Positions 52,169 through 62,300 of a stretch of DNA of 64,000 bases are shown piece by piece. The notes beneath the pieces were generated by a model that was not told the DNA's origin, searched no databases, and worked only from the letters and a program-made list of their open reading frames with translations. Numbering within the stretch: position 1 is the first letter of the stretch; each line of letters begins with the position of its first letter. Made by a program: the position numbers and the translations under genes. This stretch comes from JAVVHE01 sp038238915 (GTDB lineage: Bacteria > Pseudomonadota > Alphaproteobacteria > Sphingomonadales > Sphingomonadaceae). The stretch lies in contig JBBSFH010000010.1 of the NCBI GenBank assembly GCA_038238915.1, positions 1 through 64,000 on the forward strand, read 5' to 3'.

Positions 52169-52983
52169 CAGTCGACCCTTCCAATCGTGACGTGAGCCCG
52201 CCCGAGCGACGGTGTATTGACCGGAACCAGCGCGGTTGCCGGCATCGCCCAGCGCCACAGCCGCGCATCGCGCAGCGGAAGTGCCAGGAAAGCATGTTCG
52301 ACAAGACCCAGCAGGGTCAAGCCGGTAAGCAGCATATAGCCAGTCTGCGCGCCATCGGTATCCGCGCCAAATGCCGCGCGTATGCAGGCATAGGCGGTGG
52401 CGACGATCGCGACGAGCGAGAGCGGGAACAGCGGGTTCACGCGCGCGCGGCCGAAATAGCTGATCAGATAGCGATGACCGTGCGGCAGCATCTCGGTCGA
52501 GACGTGCGGCAGGCCGATGAAGATGTTGAGCTTGGTCGAAAGCCGCATTGCGAACAGCAGCCCGAAGGCGAGCGCGCCGGTATGATTGGGCCGATCCCAG
52601 CTGAGCCCGATGATCAGCGCAAGCGTTAGCGCAAGCGCGACTTCGTGGTGGATCAACGTGAGCGTTGCCATGCGGAAACGCCGCCAGCCGGTGATGCCGG
52701 GCGGCAGCGCGCTCCGGCGCGGGCCCATGATCGTGCCGGTGAGGAAGGCGAGTTCGTGCATCCCCCACACCACCAGCGCGCAGGTGAACCCCGCAAACGC
52801 GGCAACACTGCCCGTGGAGCGCGCGGTCTCGGCGAGGCACCAGAGCGCGAGCGCGGCAGCGAAGGTGGCAACACCGAGGCTGAGCCGGTGCGTGCCTGCG
52901 GGCCGCCGATCGAGCCACAGCACCGCGCCGGTTCCAACGAACCAGAGCAGCACCGCATAGAGCAGGGGGAGCGCGTGCGACAT
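52168..52983 (-). CDS. puhE: Photosynthetic complex assembly protein PuhE
   Basis: A 271-aa membrane protein, DUF3623 type, with about seven to eight hydrophobic segments. It contains WGMHELAFLTGTIMGPRR, HHEVALALTLALIIG and RLSTKLNIFIGLPHVSTEML, matching the PuhE pattern found in reaction-centre operons. It affects reaction-centre assembly or bacteriochlorophyll distribution. It lies 19 nt after acsF and joins hemA. Confidence 0.9.
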   Translation of the reverse strand: MSHALPLLYAVLLWFVGTGAVLWLDRRPAGTHRLSLGVATFAAALALWCLAETARSTGSVAAFAGFTCALVVWGMHELAFLTGTIMGPRRSALPPGITGWRRFRMATLTLIHHEVALALTLALIIGLSWDRPNHTGALAFGLLFAMRLSTKLNIFIGLPHVSTEMLPHGHRYLISYFGRARVNPLFPLSLVAIVATAYACIRAAFGADTDGAQTGYMLLTGLTLLGLVEHAFLALPLRDARLWRWAMPATALVPVNTPSLGRAHVTIGRVD

Positions 52984-53002
52984 GGCTGCGATTACCGGGG
53001 GG

Positions 53003-54076
53003 CTACCAGGCGGGGACCAGGCGGACGTCAGCGGGCATTTCGTTCGATTCGACCGGCGTGAGGTAGAGTCCGAGGAAGGTGACAGCCGCGCTCAGCCCCA
53101 GCCCGACGCGGCGGAGCGCGCCCGCGATGCCGCCCTTGGCCTTGGCTTCGGCCATGCCTTCGGTGATGGCGCGCATTCGTTCCATCCCGCGCCTGAAGCC
53201 GGGATTGTCGATATCGAGCGTCATCGGGAAGGTCTGCTTGGTGATTTCCGAGCAGATACGGAATACGCGGTAATCATAATCGGTCGGATCGATGCCGAGC
53301 GCCTGATGGAAGGCGGGGCGCGCATGATCGCGCACATACATCGTCGCGTAAACCGCCACCAGGAAGAAGCGGATCCACAGCTTGTTCAGGCCGCGCGTGA
53401 GCCTGGGATCGGCGCGCATGATCAGCGCGAACGCGTCACCATGACGGAACTCGTCGTTGCACCATTGTTCGAACCACTCGAAGATCGGGTGAAACTTCTG
53501 GTTTGGATGGCGCTGGAGATGGCGGAAGATAGTGATGTAGCGCGCGTAGCCGATCTTTTCCGATAGGTAAGTCGCGTAGAAGATGAACTTGGGACGGAAG
53601 TGCGTGTACTTCTTGGTCTTGGTCAGAAAACCCAGATCGACGCCGATCTTCGCTTCTTTCAAGACTTCGTTGATGAAGCCCGCGTGGCGTCCCTCGTCGC
53701 GGCTCATTAGTTTGAACAGCTGCTTCACGTCGGGGTTGGTGAGGCGCCTGGCGAGTTCGGCATAGAGGATGCAGCCCGAGAACTCCGCCGTGAGCGAGGA
53801 GACGAGGAAATCGGTGAACTCGGCGCGCAGTTCGGGATCGAGCTTGTCGATGATGTTGTCGAACACCTGCGTGCGGCGGAAGTGGTTGCGATTGGGATCG
53901 GACGCCATTTCCGCGACGAGCGCGTCCCACTCGCGGCGCACGGGCGTGACATCGACCTTGTCCATCTCGGCGAAATCGGTGGTGTAGAACCGCGGGGAGA
54001 GCACGGTGTCGGCGCGGGCGGCTTCTAGCGACTGCGCGGACTTGTCGGCGGTACGCGCCATCGTGGCGGTTGTCAT
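53003..54076 (-). CDS. acsF: Mg-protoporphyrin IX monomethyl ester oxidative cyclase (aerobic)
   Basis: A 357-aa diiron cyclase forming ring E of bacteriochlorophyll with O2. The diiron ligands sit in EFSGCILYAELARR, SRDEGRHAGFINE and WCNDEFRHGDAFALIMRAD, as in AcsF. It has no evident membrane span at the N-terminus. ATG at 54076 with GGGAGG upstream; the frame upstream is not coding. Presence of acsF without a visible bchE is typical of aerobic anoxygenic phototrophs. It overlaps the small upstream ORF by 4 nt. Confidence 0.95.
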   Translation of the reverse strand: MTTATMARTADKSAQSLEAARADTVLSPRFYTTDFAEMDKVDVTPVRREWDALVAEMASDPNRNHFRRTQVFDNIIDKLDPELRAEFTDFLVSSLTAEFSGCILYAELARRLTNPDVKQLFKLMSRDEGRHAGFINEVLKEAKIGVDLGFLTKTKKYTHFRPKFIFYATYLSEKIGYARYITIFRHLQRHPNQKFHPIFEWFEQWCNDEFRHGDAFALIMRADPRLTRGLNKLWIRFFLVAVYATMYVRDHARPAFHQALGIDPTDYDYRVFRICSEITKQTFPMTLDIDNPGFRRGMERMRAITEGMAEAKAKGGIAGALRRVGLGLSAAVTFLGLYLTPVESNEMPADVRLVPAW

Positions 54077-54360
54077 AAGGCCCTCCCGGGGCTGAAGCTG
54101 ACTTCGTAGAGTTCGTCCATGCCTACATGCCCCCGCAGGCGCGTCCAGAGGCGCTCGATCAGCGTGGCGCGCAGGATTGTGGCGGTGCGGCGGAGCACGA
54201 GCTTTTCGCCGAACGCGAGACGGACCGGATCGCCGTTCACGCGCACGCGGTCTCCGGGGCGGATTACCGGATCGCCGTCCATCTCGACGTTGGCGATGCA
54301 CCGGTAACCGGTCAGCTCGACCGCCACCGTGCAGCCATGAGTTTCGCGCGCGCGGATCAT
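54073..54360 (-). CDS. Small puh-operon protein of unknown function
   Basis: A 95-aa basic protein without membrane helix or signal peptide. It reads GYRCIANVEMDGDPVIRPGD and RVRVNGDPVRLAFGEKLVLR, suggesting a small beta-rich (perhaps OB- or SH3-like) fold, then LIERLWTRLRGHVGMDELYE. It overlaps puhC and acsF by 4 nt each. Small ORFs at this position occur in other phototroph clusters, but I cannot name this one with certainty. Confidence 0.65.
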   Translation of the reverse strand: MIRARETHGCTVAVELTGYRCIANVEMDGDPVIRPGDRVRVNGDPVRLAFGEKLVLRRTATILRATLIERLWTRLRGHVGMDELYEVSFSPGRAL

Positions 54361-54839
54361 GCGCGCACACCCGATTTCAGGAAGACGCGGAACGCGGCGC
54401 GATTGGTCGGGCCAAAGCTGCCGAGTTCGATGTGGCGCCTCGTCGAAGGATCGTCGAGCGTCAGCGCGCCATTGGCGTAGCGGGTGAGCGTGAACGGCTG
54501 CTCGCGGCCAACATGGCTCAGATGCCGATCGCGCGCCAGGCCACGCATCACCCCGCGCACGAAGCCGTTCAGCGAACCCGGCGCGATCCGCCCCGCGAGA
54601 CTGCCGTCGGCGGTATCGACCACATCCACCCCACCGTCGGTACGATCGACGAAGCGGATCGAGCGGGTTTCCACCGCCGCGATATTGGCACTGGCGCGTG
54701 CCTCGGTCGCGCTCGGCAGGCCTGCGATCACACCAGTACGCACTGCAGCCGTCGAGAGCAGCGCGGCAGCGATCATCGCGCCCGCGCCAAAAAGTATGCC
54801 CGGCGGAAAGCGGCCAGAGTCGATCTCACGGTGTTGCAT
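54357..54839 (-). CDS. puhC: Photosynthetic complex assembly protein PuhC
   Basis: A 160-aa protein with one N-terminal membrane helix (GILFGAGAMIAAALLSTAAV) and a periplasmic domain containing RSIRFVDRTDGGVDVVD, GSLNGFVRGVMRGLARDR and RHIELGSFGPTNRAAFRVFL. The pattern fits PuhC, which aids reaction-centre/LH1 assembly. ATG at 54839 begins MQHREID. 10 nt after puhB. Confidence 0.9.
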   Translation of the reverse strand: MQHREIDSGRFPPGILFGAGAMIAAALLSTAAVRTGVIAGLPSATEARASANIAAVETRSIRFVDRTDGGVDVVDTADGSLAGRIAPGSLNGFVRGVMRGLARDRHLSHVGREQPFTLTRYANGALTLDDPSTRRHIELGSFGPTNRAAFRVFLKSGVRA

Positions 54840-54849
54840 CGCTGGCACC

Positions 54850-55530
54850 TTACGCTGCCACCGCGTGGCTGTAGGCGGGCGCAGTGTCGCGGGCCGGCTC
54901 CGCCGGCGCAATCTCGGTTGCCTCAACGCGGCTCCCGCCCGGCACCGCGTCCAGCAGCGCGCGCGTCAGCAGTTCGCCCACGCGCGTAGCTTCGGGCACG
55001 CAGCGCAGCACGGGAACGGGCGCGCGCGTCTGCCACGGCCGCGCGTGCGGCCACACCTGGAGATAACCGAGCTTCAACGGTTCAGTGAGCGTTAGCGCGA
55101 TATCGCCAGTGCCGTCGGGGCCGGGATTAATCGCCGCCGTGCCGATCGTGCGCAGCGGAAGGTTAACGCACTTGGACAGCGCCACGCCAAAACGCAGCAC
55201 GATGCGCCGGTTGGTGAGCGTGTAGATCGTGGTCTTCGAGACCGCCCAAGCGAACAGGCAGAGCAGCCCGACCCCGATTGTCCCGAGCGCCGCGGTGATC
55301 GCCGCGCCAAAGGGAGCCGATGGCGTCAGCACGCCCCACAGCGCGAGGCCTGCGAAATAGGCGGCCACCCAGCGCACCAGCAGCAGGCGACGCGCGAGCG
55401 GCCCCCACGCGGGCGATCCCTGCCAGAGGATGCGCTCGCCCGGTGGAAGGCGGCCCGGCAGGCCGCGCACGGGCTCGTGCTCATGCTCGGGCACCAGCGC
55501 GACGCTGCCGATCGCGGGGGCCGCGCTCAC
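54850..55530 (-). CDS. puhB: Photosynthetic complex assembly protein PuhB
   Basis: A 226-aa membrane protein with a PH-like (bPH2) arrangement: GRLPPGERILWQGSPAWGPL, then hydrophobic helices, and YTLTNRRIVLRFGVALSKCV with LPLRTIGTAAI. PuhB assists reaction-centre assembly. GTG start at 55530 overlaps the puhA stop by 4 nt. Confidence 0.9.
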   Translation of the reverse strand: MSAAPAIGSVALVPEHEHEPVRGLPGRLPPGERILWQGSPAWGPLARRLLLVRWVAAYFAGLALWGVLTPSAPFGAAITAALGTIGVGLLCLFAWAVSKTTIYTLTNRRIVLRFGVALSKCVNLPLRTIGTAAINPGPDGTGDIALTLTEPLKLGYLQVWPHARPWQTRAPVPVLRCVPEATRVGELLTRALLDAVPGGSRVEATEIAPAEPARDTAPAYSHAVAA

Positions 55531-56318
55531 AGCAGCGGCTCCGAACGTTCGGGCGTCGCGTACAGCCAGCCGCCGCCGTAATAGCCCTGCACGCGCTCTT
55601 CCTCGTACAACGTGATCCGGTCCGCCGCCTCGATCGCGGGTACGTTGGCAAACTGTTCGGCGCGGATCGCGTCGCAGCGGACCGCGCGGCGACCCTTGTC
55701 TATGCGCGACATGAACATGGGTGCCAGCACCTTGCGGCCCGGCGCGCCACCGAACTTGCCGAGTTCAACCTCGTAATATCGGATCAGCCGGTCCGAGGTA
55801 TCGACCCAGATGTCGGTGACCGTGCCCGCGATCATCTCGTCGCAGCCGACCACGGGCCAGCCGCGGAAATCGGGATCGCTGCGACTTACGCGGAAGGTCG
55901 GCGCGAGACCGATGGGAACGATGCGCGGATGGCCTTCCATGTTGAGATCGGGCCGCCGTGCGCGCTCGGCATAGGCACCCGGGCCAACACCCGATAGCAT
56001 CGGATCGCCGTTGGGAACGAGCGGTGCCCCCGCCGACGCGAACGCCGGCCGCGCGTTGGGCGTTCGCGTGTCGCGCGCGTAATTGGGCGTCATCACCGTA
56101 CCCAGACCAAAGGGCAGGCGATAGGATTTGAGGTGGCCCTCCTCGAGCCAGGTGCCAGTGCCGCCGAGTAGACGGCCGGTGATTTCGTCTTCCAGGGGAT
56201 AGCCCTCGCGCCGGTCCTCGCGGCGCAGATAGATGATGAGGCCGAAGAAGAAGAGGCCGAAGGTCCAGAGGCACAGCTCGGCGAGATCGAGTCGGCCGAC
56301 GATGAAGGGGTGGGGCAT
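55527..56318 (-). CDS. puhA: Photosynthetic reaction centre subunit H
   Basis: A 263-aa H subunit. One N-terminal transmembrane helix (LCLWTFGLFFFGLIIYLRRE), then the cytoplasmic PRC-barrel domain with GYPLEDE, LPFGLGTVMTPNYARDTR and the quinone-side GTVTDIWVDTSDRLIRYYEV. It caps the L/M core on the cytoplasmic side and helps proton transfer to QB. The L/M genes (pufLM) are not in the window. 18 nt after lhaA. Confidence 0.95.
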   Translation of the reverse strand: MPHPFIVGRLDLAELCLWTFGLFFFGLIIYLRREDRREGYPLEDEITGRLLGGTGTWLEEGHLKSYRLPFGLGTVMTPNYARDTRTPNARPAFASAGAPLVPNGDPMLSGVGPGAYAERARRPDLNMEGHPRIVPIGLAPTFRVSRSDPDFRGWPVVGCDEMIAGTVTDIWVDTSDRLIRYYEVELGKFGGAPGRKVLAPMFMSRIDKGRRAVRCDAIRAEQFANVPAIEAADRITLYEEERVQGYYGGGWLYATPERSEPLL

Positions 56319-56336
56319 CGTACTTGTCTCCGCTTG

Positions 56337-57782
56337 CTATGCCATGAGCCCGGCCAAGCCGGGATCGGGTTGAGGACAGGGGTGGGGGGTGGCGTCGGCA
56401 AGTGTTTCGCGGCGCGCCAGCGGGCCGATCGCCGCAAGCGTACCGAAGAGGAGGAAAATTTCGAGCAGATACACCGACGCATAGCCCGTCGCCGGACCGG
56501 TGAGCGCAGGGCCGAGCGCGCCGCGCGCGGCGAGATGCGTGATCACATCGCGCAACGCCCCACCGATCAGAACCGCAAGGCCGAGTGCGCTCGCGTGGAC
56601 CGCGCCCCACGCGCCGCACGCAAGGCCACCATCGCCGCGTTTGGCCAGCGCCATCGCAGCGGTAAGCGTGCCGACCAAGAATAGCCCACCCGAGAAACCG
56701 ATCGCCGCCGCGCCGAGCCGTAGCGTGCCGACCGAGGCGATGGGTGCGGCCATCAGAACGATGACGAACGCCGCCAAGCCGATCGTCACGCCGTTGCCCG
56801 CCAGCCGATGCGGATCCGCCCCCGCGTTCAGACGCCGCGCGGCGAGCGCGAATCCGCCGAGCGCGCCGCCCGCCCACAGCGCGAGCAGCGTCGTGGTGCC
56901 GCCAACGGTGAGGCCGAACACCTGCCCGCCGAACGGCTCGAGCAGCACATCCTGCATCGAGAACGCCGCCGTGCCGAGGCCGACCGCCGCAAGCAGCCGC
57001 GCGGTGCGGCCGTGCGATACAAAGGCTCGCCAGGTGGCTCCGAAACCGGGCGCGCTGCTGGCGACGATCTGGAATCGGTTCGTGCTGCGCGGCTCCTGCT
57101 TCCACAGCGCAACCACGTTCAGGATCAACGTCAGCGCGGCGACCCCCTGGATCACCTGCACCAGCCGCACCGGCGTGAAATGCTGGAGCAGGCGGCCGAT
57201 GACGAGCGCGGTGACGAAGGTGCCCACCAGCAGCATCACATACAGCAGCGCCACCACCCGCGGGCGCGCATCTTCGGGCGCGAGATCGGTAGCGAGCGCC
57301 AGCCCCGCCGTCTGCGCGGTGTGCATCCCCGCGCCCACCAGCAGGAACGCGAGGCCCGCGCCGAGTTCGCCCGGAAGCACCCAGCCGGTGTTATCGCCCG
57401 AAAGGATCAGAATGGCGAAGGGCATGATCGCAAATCCGCCGAACTGGAGCATCGTGCCGGCCCAGATGTAGGGAACGCGCCGCCAGCCCAGGATCGACTG
57501 GTGCGTATCGGACTTGTGGCCGATCAGCGCGCGAATGGGCGCCATGATCAGCGGCACCGCGACGAGTGCGGAGACGATCCACGCGGGCATGTGGAGTTCG
57601 ACGATCATGACGCGGTTGAGCGTGCCCGTGAGCAGCACGAGCGACATCGCAACCGAGATCTGGAACAGGCTGAGGCGGAGCAGGCGCTTCAGCGGCAGTT
57701 CGGGCGTGGCGGCGTCCGCGAACGGCAGCCACTCGGTGCCGACCTTGCCCCAGTCGATCTTCATCTTCACGTGCGCCGCCAT
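56337..57782 (-). CDS. lhaA: Light-harvesting 1 assembly protein LhaA (PucC/MFS family)
   Basis: A 481-aa membrane transporter-fold protein with about twelve helices. Hallmarks are WLPFADAATPELPLKRLLRL, SLFQISVAMSLVLLTGTLNR and WRRVPYIWAGTMLQFGGFAI, as in LhaA/PucC. LhaA helps assemble LH1 antennae, possibly through bacteriochlorophyll delivery. The start may be ATG 57782 (16-nt overlap with bchM) or ATG 57764 (2-nt gap). Confidence 0.95.
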   Translation of the reverse strand: MAAHVKMKIDWGKVGTEWLPFADAATPELPLKRLLRLSLFQISVAMSLVLLTGTLNRVMIVELHMPAWIVSALVAVPLIMAPIRALIGHKSDTHQSILGWRRVPYIWAGTMLQFGGFAIMPFAILILSGDNTGWVLPGELGAGLAFLLVGAGMHTAQTAGLALATDLAPEDARPRVVALLYVMLLVGTFVTALVIGRLLQHFTPVRLVQVIQGVAALTLILNVVALWKQEPRSTNRFQIVASSAPGFGATWRAFVSHGRTARLLAAVGLGTAAFSMQDVLLEPFGGQVFGLTVGGTTTLLALWAGGALGGFALAARRLNAGADPHRLAGNGVTIGLAAFVIVLMAAPIASVGTLRLGAAAIGFSGGLFLVGTLTAAMALAKRGDGGLACGAWGAVHASALGLAVLIGGALRDVITHLAARGALGPALTGPATGYASVYLLEIFLLFGTLAAIGPLARRETLADATPHPCPQPDPGLAGLMA

Positions 57783-58462
57783 TCGAGCGCTTCGCTCGTG
57801 TAGAAGCTCGCGTTCACCCGGTGGCTGCGGCCCGCGTGCCAGCCGGGGAGCGCGGCGGCGATCTTGCGGTTGAGCGCGGCGGGGGCGGCAGGAATGATCG
57901 CGGGCGAACGGTCACTGCGTGGGAAAAGCTTGCCGACCGCCCACAGGATGTTGAGCGCGGGTGTGGCGGGCGCGATGGTGAATGCAATACTGCTGCGCGT
58001 GCGCTCGGCGAGCGACGCGACTGCGGCGGCGATGTCGCTGGTGCGGTAATGGATCAGGCTGTCCATCGCGACGACATGATCAAACTGGCCGAGGTGGGGG
58101 CTGGCCATATCGCCGACCTTGAAGTCGATGCTGCCATGGCCGAGATCGCGTGGCGCACGCTCGCCTGCGATATTGATAAGCTGGACCGAAACGTCGATCG
58201 CAGTGACCTTCGCGCCGCGCCGCGCAGCCTCGACCGCGAGCGCGCCGGTGCCACAGCCCGCATCGAGCAGCGTCAGCCCGGTCATGTCGGCGGGCAGCAT
58301 GCCGAGCAGTGCGAGGCGCATCCGATCCCGCCCCGCGCGGACGCGCGCGCGTATGCGGCTGACGGGAGCGTCGCTGGTGAGCTTGGCCCACGCATCGAAC
58401 GCGGTGCGATCGAAATATTGCGTGAGCGTGGCGCGGGACTGTGCGTAGGTGGTGGAGGTCAT
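57767..58462 (-). CDS. bchM: Mg-protoporphyrin O-methyltransferase
   Basis: A 231-aa SAM methyltransferase that esterifies the C13 propionate of Mg-protoporphyrin IX. SAM loop LLDAGCGTGALAVEAARRGA, VTAIDVSVQLINIAGERAP and VVAMDSLIHYRTSDIAAAV are typical of BchM. Start ATG 58462 (or the ATG at 58465); it touches the bchL stop. Ends just inside the lhaA start region. Confidence 0.9.
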   Translation of the reverse strand: MTSTTYAQSRATLTQYFDRTAFDAWAKLTSDAPVSRIRARVRAGRDRMRLALLGMLPADMTGLTLLDAGCGTGALAVEAARRGAKVTAIDVSVQLINIAGERAPRDLGHGSIDFKVGDMASPHLGQFDHVVAMDSLIHYRTSDIAAAVASLAERTRSSIAFTIAPATPALNILWAVGKLFPRSDRSPAIIPAAPAALNRKIAAALPGWHAGRSHRVNASFYTSEALEWRRT

Positions 58463-59367
58463 CATTCGAAGCCCAGGAACTCGAAGATGTCGCGGTCTTT
58501 CATCGGAACCGCGTCCAATGCGTCGGTGCCTGCCCAGAGCGTGGCGGCGAGGCGGAGATATTCCTTCTTGACCGCTTCGAGCTCGGGCGACTCGGGCATC
58601 TCGAACACGGTGCACTTCTTGAGGCGGCTGCGGCGGATCGCGTCCAGATCGGGGAAGTGCGCGAGCGTCTTGAGGCCGGTGGCGGCGTTGAACCGGTCGA
58701 TCTCGTCGGTCTGCGCGCTGCGGTTGGCGATCACGCCCGCCATGCGCACCTCGTAGTTCTTGGACTTGGCTTTGATTGCAGCGACGATGCGGTTCATTGC
58801 AAAAATGCTGTCGAAATCATTGGCAGCGACTACGACCGCGCGCTCGGCGTGCTGGAGCGGGGCGGCGAACCCGCCGCACACCACGTCGCCCAATACGTCG
58901 AAGATCACGACGTCGGTGTCTTCCAAGAGATGGTGCTGCTTCAAGAGCTTGACCGTCTGGCCCACCACATAGCCGCCGCAGCCGGTGCCCGCCGGAGGTC
59001 CGCCCGCTTCGACGCACATAACACCGTTGAAGCCCTCGAACATATAGTCTTCGGGCCGCAGTTCCTCCGCGTGGAAGTTCACGGTTTCCAAGACATCGAT
59101 GACGGTGGGCATGAGCTTCTTGGTGAGCGTGAAAGTCGAGTCGTGCTTGGGATCGCAACCGATCTGGAGGACGCGCTGGCCGAGCAGGCTGAACGCGGCT
59201 GACAAGTTGGACGAGGTAGTAGATTTACCGATCCCGCCCTTGCCATAGACTGCAAAGACCTTGGCCGAGCCGATGTCCATCGCGGGATCCATGCGGACCT
59301 GGACCGAGCCTTCGCCGTCCGATCCGCGGTCTTCGGCGCGAGGGGGGAGTTCGAGGAGCAGGCTCAT
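58462..59367 (-). CDS. bchL: Protochlorophyllide reductase iron-sulfur ATP-binding protein
   Basis: A 301-aa NifH-like ATPase donating electrons to BchN-BchB in dark protochlorophyllide reduction. P-loop is VYGKGGIGKSTTSSNLSAAF; CVEAGGPPAGTGCGGYVVGQ and DVLGDVVCGGFAAPL hold the bridging 4Fe-4S Cys. The Fe-S protein pairs with BchN/BchB; part of bchB is in this window. ATG at 59367 overlaps bchH by 4 nt. Confidence 0.95.
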   Translation of the reverse strand: MSLLLELPPRAEDRGSDGEGSVQVRMDPAMDIGSAKVFAVYGKGGIGKSTTSSNLSAAFSLLGQRVLQIGCDPKHDSTFTLTKKLMPTVIDVLETVNFHAEELRPEDYMFEGFNGVMCVEAGGPPAGTGCGGYVVGQTVKLLKQHHLLEDTDVVIFDVLGDVVCGGFAAPLQHAERAVVVAANDFDSIFAMNRIVAAIKAKSKNYEVRMAGVIANRSAQTDEIDRFNAATGLKTLAHFPDLDAIRRSRLKKCTVFEMPESPELEAVKKEYLRLAATLWAGTDALDAVPMKDRDIFEFLGFE

Positions 59368-62300
59368 GCGGCAATTCCTTCGAGGCGATCTTCGATTTCG
59401 TCGCTTGCGGCATACAGAGCGGCGAGGGTGGCGGCGTCGGGCGTCCAGTATTTGCGCTCGCTCGCCTCGATGAGGCGGTTGGCGACGCGGGCGCTGGCTT
59501 TGGGGTTGAGTTCGGCGAGGCGGGTGCGCATTGCATCGTCGAGCACGTAAGTCTCGGTGATGCGCTGATAGACCCACGGATCGACCGCGTCGGCGGTGGC
59601 GGACCAGCCCATCGTGTTGGTGACGTGCACCTCGATCTGGCGGACGCCCTCGAAGCCATGTTCGAGCATGCCTTCGTACCAACGCGGGTTCAGCATCCGC
59701 GTCCGGGTTTCGAGGCCTACCTGTTCGGCGAGCGTGCGAACCTTGCCCGCCCCTTGCGTCTGATCGCCGATGTAGACGGGTGCGGCTTGGCCCCCCTTGG
59801 CGCGCTTCACCGCCTTGGCGATGCCGCCCAGCGTATCGACATATTGGTCGATCGTGGTGACGCCGAGCTCGACCGAATCAAGGTTCTGGTAGGCCAGATC
59901 GACATGCGCGAGAACGCTGTCGAGTAGCCTGGGGCTCGACACCGGTCGGCCGTCCATGCCGTAGGCGAAGCCCTTGCGCTTCTGGTAAGCGTCGGCGAGT
60001 TCGTCGCCGGTTTCCCAGCAGCCCGCGTCGATCAGCTGGTTGACGTTCGCGCCATAGGTGCCCTCGGCGTTGCTGAACACCCGGAGCGCTGCGGTTTCCA
60101 GTGAGCCGCCGTTCGCGGTCTGGAAGGCGAGCGCGTGGGCGCGGATGGGGTTCATCTCGGCGGGCTCGTCCGCCTGCGCGGCGAGGAAGGCGGCTTCCGC
60201 CAGCATCCTTGTCTGCAGCGGGAGCAGATCGCGGAAGATGCCCGAGAGTGTGGCGATGACGTCGATGCGCGGGCGGGCAAGCTGCGCAAGCGGGACCAGT
60301 TCCGCGCCGCACAGCCGCCCGTAATTGTCGAAGCGGGGGCGGGCACCGATCAGTGCCAGCGCCTGCGCGATCTGGCCGCCTTCGGACTTCATGTTGTCGC
60401 AGCCCCAGAGCACCATCGCGATGCTTCTGGGGTAGGGCGCGCCGTCCGCCATGTGGCGATCGATGATGCGCTGGGCCTGGAGCGCACCGTCCTGGACCGC
60501 GAAGTTCGACGGGATGCGGTAGGGATCGAAGCCGTGGAGGTTGCGGCCCGTGGGCAGGATCGCGGGGGTGCGCAGCACGTCGCCGCCGACGGCGGGACGG
60601 ATATAGCGTGCATCCAATGCGCGCACGATTGCGGCGAGTTCGGTGTCGTGCGTGAGGTGCGTGTTGGCGGCGGCGAGATCGGCGAACAGGGGGGCGGCTT
60701 CTTCGATGGGCAGGCCCGACTGGAGCTGGGCGACCTTGGCGCTGCTGCCGCTAACCAGCGCCTCGATCGAGGCACGCGTGGGGGCGAGGCCGCGGCCGGT
60801 GGCGATTTCGAGGAGCAGGTCGGCGCGCGCTTCGGGCGATGTGCCCTGGCCGATGATGTGGAGGCCAGACGGGATCAGCGTCTCCTCATACTCGTAGAGG
60901 CGCACGGCTAGCGACGCGACCTCGGCCTCGGGGTTGGCCCATGCCGGGGTGGCGGGGGTGAGATCGAGCGCGGACGCCTGGTCCTGGATCATGGTCGCCA
61001 AGTCTTCGCGGTCGGCGTCGCCCGAGCGCCACCGGGCGAGCGTCGCCTTGAGGTCGAGGAGGCCCTTGTAGAGGCCCGCGTGCGCGATGGGCGGGGTGAG
61101 GTAGGATATCAGCGTCGCGGCGGCGCGACGCTTGGCGATCGTGCCTTCGGACGGGTTGTTGGCGGCATAGATGTAGAAATTCGGCACGTCGCCGATCAGC
61201 CGCTCGGGCCAGTCGTTGGCGGAGAGGCCGGTCTGCTTGCCGGGCATGAATTCGAGTGCGCCGTGCGTGCCGAAGTGGAGGAGCGCGTGCGCGCGGAAAT
61301 CCTCGCGCAGCCAGCGGTAGAAGGCGGAGAAGGCGTGCGTGGGGGCGAAGCCGCCCTCGAACAGCAGCCGCATCGGATCGCCCTCGTAGCCGAAGGCGGG
61401 CTGGACGGTGACGGCGATGTTGCCGAACTGGGCACCAAGCACGTGGATCGAGGAACCGTCCGACTGCTGGCGGCCCGGTGCTGGGCCCCACTGGCCCTCG
61501 ATCTGCGCGAGGTGGGGTTCGCGCCGCACGTGATCGTCGGTGGGGATGCGCGCGAGGACGTTCGCGTCCGCGCCGTAACGCGCGGCGTTGCCGGCGAGGA
61601 TGGCTTCGCGCAGGGCATCGACGCTGGCGGGAACTTCGACGGTGTAGCCCTCGGCGGCGAGGCGGGTGAGGGTGGCGTGGACGCTCTGGAAGACGCTCAG
61701 GTAGGCGGCCGAGCCGACCGCGCCCGCGTTGGGCGGGAAGTTGAAGATCACCAGTCCGATGCGGCGCTCCGCGCGCTCGGATTTTGCGAGTTCGATCAGG
61801 CGTGCGGTCTTGGCGGCGAGCGCGTGGGCGCGCTCGGGGCAGGGGTGCATCGCACGCGCTAGGCCGCTGGTGGGAAACTGGCAGCGGTTGCCGCAGCCAG
61901 TGCAGGGCTGCCCGCTCGCATCCGCGCGGCCGCCGAACATCGTGGGGGCGGTCGCGCCATCGAGTTCGGGGATGGCGACCATCATCGTGGCCTCGATCGG
62001 CATCAGGCCGCGACTGGATGCGCCCCATGCCTGGATCGTCTGGAACTCGAGCGGGTGCGCCGCGAGATAGGGGCGATCGAGGCTGGCGAGAACCTCTTCG
62101 GCGGCCGCGCTGTCGTTGTAGGCGGGGCCTCCGACGAGGCTGAAGCCGGTCAGCGAGACCATCGCGTCGATGGTGGGCTTGCCGTTCGCCACGAAGAATT
62201 TCTCGATCGCGGGACGCGCGTCAAGCCCGCTGGCAAACGCGGGGATCACGTTCAGCCCGCGCGCCTCGAACGCGGTGATCACGCCATCATAATGTGCAGC

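Noticed and set aside
52169..52918. Longer N-terminus for hemA
   Set aside because: The extension overlaps puhE in another frame; hemA starts normally at 52168 with a TGATG junction.
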